From: an uncultured Actinomycetes bacterium
GTDB lineage: Bacteria > Actinomycetota > Thermoleophilia > Gaiellales > F1-60-MAGs149
Direction: 5' to 3'
Assembly (NCBI GenBank): GCA_903960645.1
Contig: CAJCBN010000503.1
Coordinates: 1-7,883, forward strand
DNA length: 7,883 nucleotides
In this document: positions 5,892 through 7,883 of the stretch, piece by piece
Numbering within the stretch: position 1 is the stretch's first letter
Layout of the letters: each line of letters opens with the position of its first letter
The notes under the pieces: model-generated
What the model was told of the DNA's origin: nothing
What the model saw: the letters and a program-made list of their open reading frames with translations, nothing else
The model's database searches: none
Program-made: the position numbers and the translations under genes

Positions 5892-6304
5892 TGACCGTTC
5901 TCTACCTCGACTCGTCCGCAATCGCCAAGCTCGCATTCGAGGAGGACGGCAGCGACATCCTCGCCGAGTACATCGAGTCGTGCGACGTTGTGTCATCTGA
6001 CGTCGCGTTGACGGAGGTGACACGCACCGCGCGTCGTATCGCGTCTGAGATTCCGGCGAACGCCCTCGGCGATCTGCTCGAGAAGACGATGATCGCCATG
6101 GAGGAGATGATGCTGATCATGGTCGAGACCAGGACACTCGTGCGTGCCGGCGCCATCGAGGGGTCGTTCCTCCGATCGATAGACGCGATCCACATCGCAA
6201 CTGCGCAGGGCCTCGGCGATGTCGATGTCTTCGTCACGTACGACGAGCGGCAGGCGGCAGCCGCACGCCTCGCCGGGTTCCGCACGATCTCCCCTGGCGT
6301 CTAG
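5891..6304 (+). CDS. vapC: VapC-type PIN-domain ribonuclease toxin
   Basis: This is a 137-residue single PIN domain, the normal VapC length. The four acidic metal-binding residues are present: Asp7 in YLDSSAIAKL, Glu42 in SSDVALTEVTR, Asp98 in LRSIDAIHIATA and Asp118 in FVTYDERQ. The active site therefore looks intact, and Mg-dependent RNA cleavage is expected; the RNA target cannot be read from sequence. Residues 59-79 include a Met-rich helix (KTMIAMEEMMLIM). The gene starts at the ATG sharing one base with the antitoxin stop (TGATG) and has no Shine-Dalgarno of its own, so it should depend on antitoxin translation, keeping the toxin below the antitoxin. Its TAG at 6302-6304 lies in the CTAG that also ends the convergent CoA-transferase gene. 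Confidence 0.95.
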   Translation: MTVLYLDSSAIAKLAFEEDGSDILAEYIESCDVVSSDVALTEVTRTARRIASEIPANALGDLLEKTMIAMEEMMLIMVETRTLVRAGAIEGSFLRSIDAIHIATAQGLGDVDVFVTYDERQAAAARLAGFRTISPGV

Positions 6305-6939
6305 CCCAGCGCGACGCGGTAGGGCGCGCTCGTCTCGGTGGCGACCGTCTCTTCGGTCGCGCCGTCGAGCAGCTCCGTCAGCACGAGCTCGCCGTCGAGC
6401 ACGCGGAAGACTGCGTGCTCGGTGATCACGACCTTCACGACGCCGACGGCGGTGAGGGGGAGGGTGCACGCGGGCACGAGCTTCGGCTCGCCTTCGGGTG
6501 TGGTCGCCATCATCGTCACGATCACGCGCTTCGCGCCGGTCACGAGGTCCATCGCGCCGCCGACGCCGAGCGCTTTGCCGCCCGGGATCATCCAGTTGGC
6601 GATGTCACCGGTCTCAGACACCTCAAGCGCACCGAGCACGACAGTGTCGACGTGGCCGCCGCGGATCATCGCGAACGACGACGCCGAGTCGAACGCGGCG
6701 GCGCCGGGCATCAGCGTGACGGGCTTCTTGCCGGCGTCGATCAGCTCGAGATCGACCTCGCCCTCGGCGGGGCGGGGCCCGACGCCGAGCAGGCCGTTCT
6801 CCGTATGCAGGAAGATCTCGACGTCGGGGTCGAGGAAGCCGGGGATGCGGTTGGGGATGCCGATGCCGAGGTTCACGACCTCGCCGGAGTGGAGCTCCTG
6901 CGCCGCGCGGGCGGCGATCACGTCGCGGGCGTCGGTCAT
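6301..6939 (-). CDS. scoB: 3-oxoacid CoA-transferase subunit B
   Basis: The protein has 212 residues, a typical beta-subunit length. It has the VNLGIGIP motif at residues 22-29 and HTENGLLGVGP at 45-55. Glu47 of the ENG motif corresponds to the catalytic glutamate that forms the enzyme-CoA thioester. Later landmarks are the LMPGAAAFDSASSFAMIRGGHVD segment region, the MIPGG and GVGGAMDLV motifs and ATTPEGEPKLV. With subunit A it should transfer CoA between an acyl-CoA (often succinyl-CoA) and a 3-oxoacid, in ketone-body, short-chain acid or 3-oxoadipate metabolism. Substrate specificity is not settled, so the symbol is provisional (alternatives pcaJ, atoA). The ATG at 6939 is chosen because the family N-terminus begins there, a good AGGGAG precedes it, and it overlaps the subunit A stop as ATGA. 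The frame stays open further upstream but encodes low-complexity Arg-rich sequence. Confidence 0.95.
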   Translation of the reverse strand: MTDARDVIAARAAQELHSGEVVNLGIGIPNRIPGFLDPDVEIFLHTENGLLGVGPRPAEGEVDLELIDAGKKPVTLMPGAAAFDSASSFAMIRGGHVDTVVLGALEVSETGDIANWMIPGGKALGVGGAMDLVTGAKRVIVTMMATTPEGEPKLVPACTLPLTAVGVVKVVITEHAVFRVLDGELVLTELLDGATEETVATETSAPYRVALG

Positions 6940-7625
6940 GCGCCGGCTCCCTGCACGTCGGCGAGCGAGAGCGTGCGCTGCACGAGGCGGTTCACGTAGA
7001 GATGCGGCGTGTGGACATCTTCGGGTGCGAAGCCGCCGACGGGCCGAATCTCTGCGACCTCGGCGATCGTGAGCGCACCGGCGCTCGCCATCGCGGGATT
7101 GAAGTTCTGTGCGGTGCGGCGGTAGCGGAGGTTGCCGAGCTCGTCGCCCCACGTCGCGTAGACCAGGCTCACGTCGGCGTGCAGCGGCGACTGCAGGATG
7201 TGCGGCACGCCATCGATGATGCGCTCCTCATGCCCTTTCGCGAGTTCGGTGCGCGCGCCGACCGGCGTGTAGAAGCCGCCGATGCCCGCGCCACCGGCAC
7301 GAATCGCCTCGGCGAGTGTGCCCTGCGGCAGCAGCTCGTAGTCGATCGAGCCGGTCATCGCGGCCTCGACGGCCTCGGGGTTCGACGTGAAGAACGACGC
7401 GATCGCCTTCTTGATGCGCCCCTGGCGGAGCAGCAGCCCGAGCCCGCGCCCGGCCTCGCCGGTGTTGTTCGAGATAATCGTCAGATCCGTCGCCGTCGAG
7501 TGCTCGACGAGCGCGTCGATCAGCGTCAGCGGCGCGCCAACGAGGCCGAACCCACCGACCATGATCGTGGCGCCATCCTTGACCTCGGCGATCGCCTCTT
7601 TGGCGGAGAGCTGGTGCGCTGCCAT
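6936..7625 (-). CDS. scoA: 3-oxoacid CoA-transferase subunit A
   Basis: The protein has 229 residues, the usual alpha-subunit length. It shows the Gly-rich TIMVGGFGLVGAP at residues 20-32, DLTIISNNTGEAGRGLG, LPQGTLAEAIRAGGAGIGGFYTP, PLHADVSLVYATWGDELGNL, RRTAQNFNPAMA and HTPHLYVNR near the end. These are the classic landmarks of family I CoA-transferase alpha subunits. It pairs with the downstream B subunit, overlapping it by four bases (ATGA), so the two are cotranslated in near-equal amounts. The RTAQNFNP and GAGIGGFYTP segments look closer to ScoA than to PcaI, but this is judged by eye. The ATG at 7625 is chosen because the preceding in-frame extension (possible ATG at 7685) is Pro/Arg-rich and unlike the family. 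No Shine-Dalgarno is visible, but an A-N3-T hexamer lies 6 nt upstream. Confidence 0.95.
   Translation of the reverse strand: MAAHQLSAKEAIAEVKDGATIMVGGFGLVGAPLTLIDALVEHSTATDLTIISNNTGEAGRGLGLLLRQGRIKKAIASFFTSNPEAVEAAMTGSIDYELLPQGTLAEAIRAGGAGIGGFYTPVGARTELAKGHEERIIDGVPHILQSPLHADVSLVYATWGDELGNLRYRRTAQNFNPAMASAGALTIAEVAEIRPVGGFAPEDVHTPHLYVNRLVQRTLSLADVQGAGA
6947..6952 (-). promoter_or_regulatory. Shine-Dalgarno AGGGAG for the CoA-transferase B subunit
   Basis: Read on the minus strand, AGGGAG ends 7 nt before the ATG at 6939 and lies inside the end of the A subunit coding sequence. It fixes the B subunit start. It is one of only two recognisable Shine-Dalgarno sites in the window. Confidence 0.7.
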
Positions 7626-7631
7626 CCACGG

Positions 7632-7637
7632 ATCATC
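7632..7637 (-). promoter_or_regulatory. Candidate -10 hexamer for leaderless expression of the CoA-transferase operon
   Basis: On the minus strand GATGAT lies 6 nt before the A subunit ATG and is preceded by TGC, an extended -10 TGN. A2 and T6 match the consensus. No Shine-Dalgarno and no clear -35 are present. The arrangement mirrors the VOC gene (CATGAT, same 6-nt gap). Confidence 0.35.
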
Positions 7638-7686
7638 GCACCGTGGCGGGATGTGTGGCCGCGGTCGGGGGAGAGTGGGCGTCATC

Positions 7687-7700
7687 CGGTTCGAACCGGT
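7687..7700. promoter_or_regulatory. Perfect 14-bp palindrome upstream of the CoA-transferase operon
   Basis: CCGGTTCGAACCGG is a perfect inverted repeat 61 nt upstream of the A subunit ATG. No gene covers it convincingly. A dimeric transcriptional regulator site is the simplest reading. CATCCGGTT, the left flank plus half site, recurs at 7851-7859. Nothing identifies the regulator. Confidence 0.35.
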
Positions 7701-7883
7701 GTGTTGGCGGGCGGTTCGGGGTGTTTGCGATTGCGTGGTCACCGATACGCGAAAGGCTGCTGTCCGGTTGCTGCCCATAGGCAAGAAGCGGTCACGCACC
7801 ACGCGAGCCGGGTTGCCGTGACGGTGACGCTCTGAACCACGTCGGTCCCTCATCCGGTTAAGCCATGGATAGTCTGCAATTGG

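Larger units (their letters stand above)
7626..7883. other. Non-coding region upstream of the CoA-transferase operon
   Basis: No reading frame here has family-like sequence; the frames that cross it are extensions or shadows of the CoA-transferase genes. It holds the candidate -10 hexamer (7632-7637), the palindrome at 7687-7700 and a second CATCCGGTT at 7851-7859. An ATG at 7865 is open to the window edge (M-D-S-L-Q-L) and could begin a plus-strand gene, but 19 bases cannot show this. No tRNA or terminator was found. Confidence 0.6.

Noticed and set aside
5064..6023. 319-codon minus-strand open frame across the VOC and antitoxin genes
   Set aside because: It spans three genes with strong family matches on the plus strand and shows no motifs of its own.
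6940..7152. Upstream extension of the B subunit frame
   Set aside because: The added 71 residues are Arg/Pro-rich, overlap the A subunit coding region, and are not part of the family; the ATG at 6939 has a Shine-Dalgarno and an ATGA overlap.
7687..7700. GGTTCGAACC as a tRNA T-arm
   Set aside because: With a seven-base TTCGAAC loop the stem fails at the second pair, and no acceptor, D or anticodon arms are found on either strand.
7002..7835. Plus-strand open frame opposite the CoA-transferase A subunit
   Set aside because: It is antisense to a gene with strong family motifs, and its translation is Arg-rich without recognisable domains.

Overview
The window is high-GC bacterial DNA with dense, mostly C- or G-ending codons and short intergenic gaps. 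It most likely comes from a high-GC actinobacterium. The C-terminal part of the giant secreted-type protein has two modules with a closely spaced cysteine pair followed by a beta-rich stretch. From memory this resembles extracellular proteins of Thermoleophilia (Solirubrobacterales), but that assignment is an inference and could be wrong.

Layout. (1) Nucleotides 1-5172 (+) are the 3' part of a giant repeat protein gene that enters from the left; its true start and any signal peptide lie outside the window. It encodes ten MBG-type repeats each carrying exactly two cysteines, then five more Ig-like, MBG-like or YDG-like modules, one fibronectin type III domain, two cysteine-bracketed beta modules, and an arginine-rich helical tail with no sorting motif or membrane anchor. 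(2) 5199-5576 (+) is a small VOC/glyoxalase-fold enzyme of the GLOD5-like type. (3) 5613-6304 (+) is a complete type II toxin-antitoxin operon: a Phd/YefM-type antitoxin overlapping a VapC PIN-domain ribonuclease by one base. (4) 6301-7625 (-) is a two-gene operon for the A and B subunits of a 3-oxoacid CoA-transferase, reading A then B with an ATGA overlap. Its last gene converges on vapC so that one CTAG holds both stop codons. (5) 7626-7883 is the region upstream of the CoA-transferase operon, with a perfect palindrome and no convincing gene.

The units look functionally independent: a surface or secreted stalk-like protein, a small metabolic or detoxification enzyme, a TA module, and ketoacid or ketone-body-type CoA transfer. 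The most interesting material is in the giant protein. Every MBG repeat in the array carries a cysteine pair, probably a cross-strand disulfide. The array has two cysteine-spacing classes that switch at the repeat 4/5 boundary, a 771-nt-offset near-duplication, and a two-repeat island of deviating codon use. In addition, three of the transcription-unit starts have an A-N3-T hexamer 6-7 nt before the ATG, two of them without a Shine-Dalgarno sequence, which suggests leaderless transcription.
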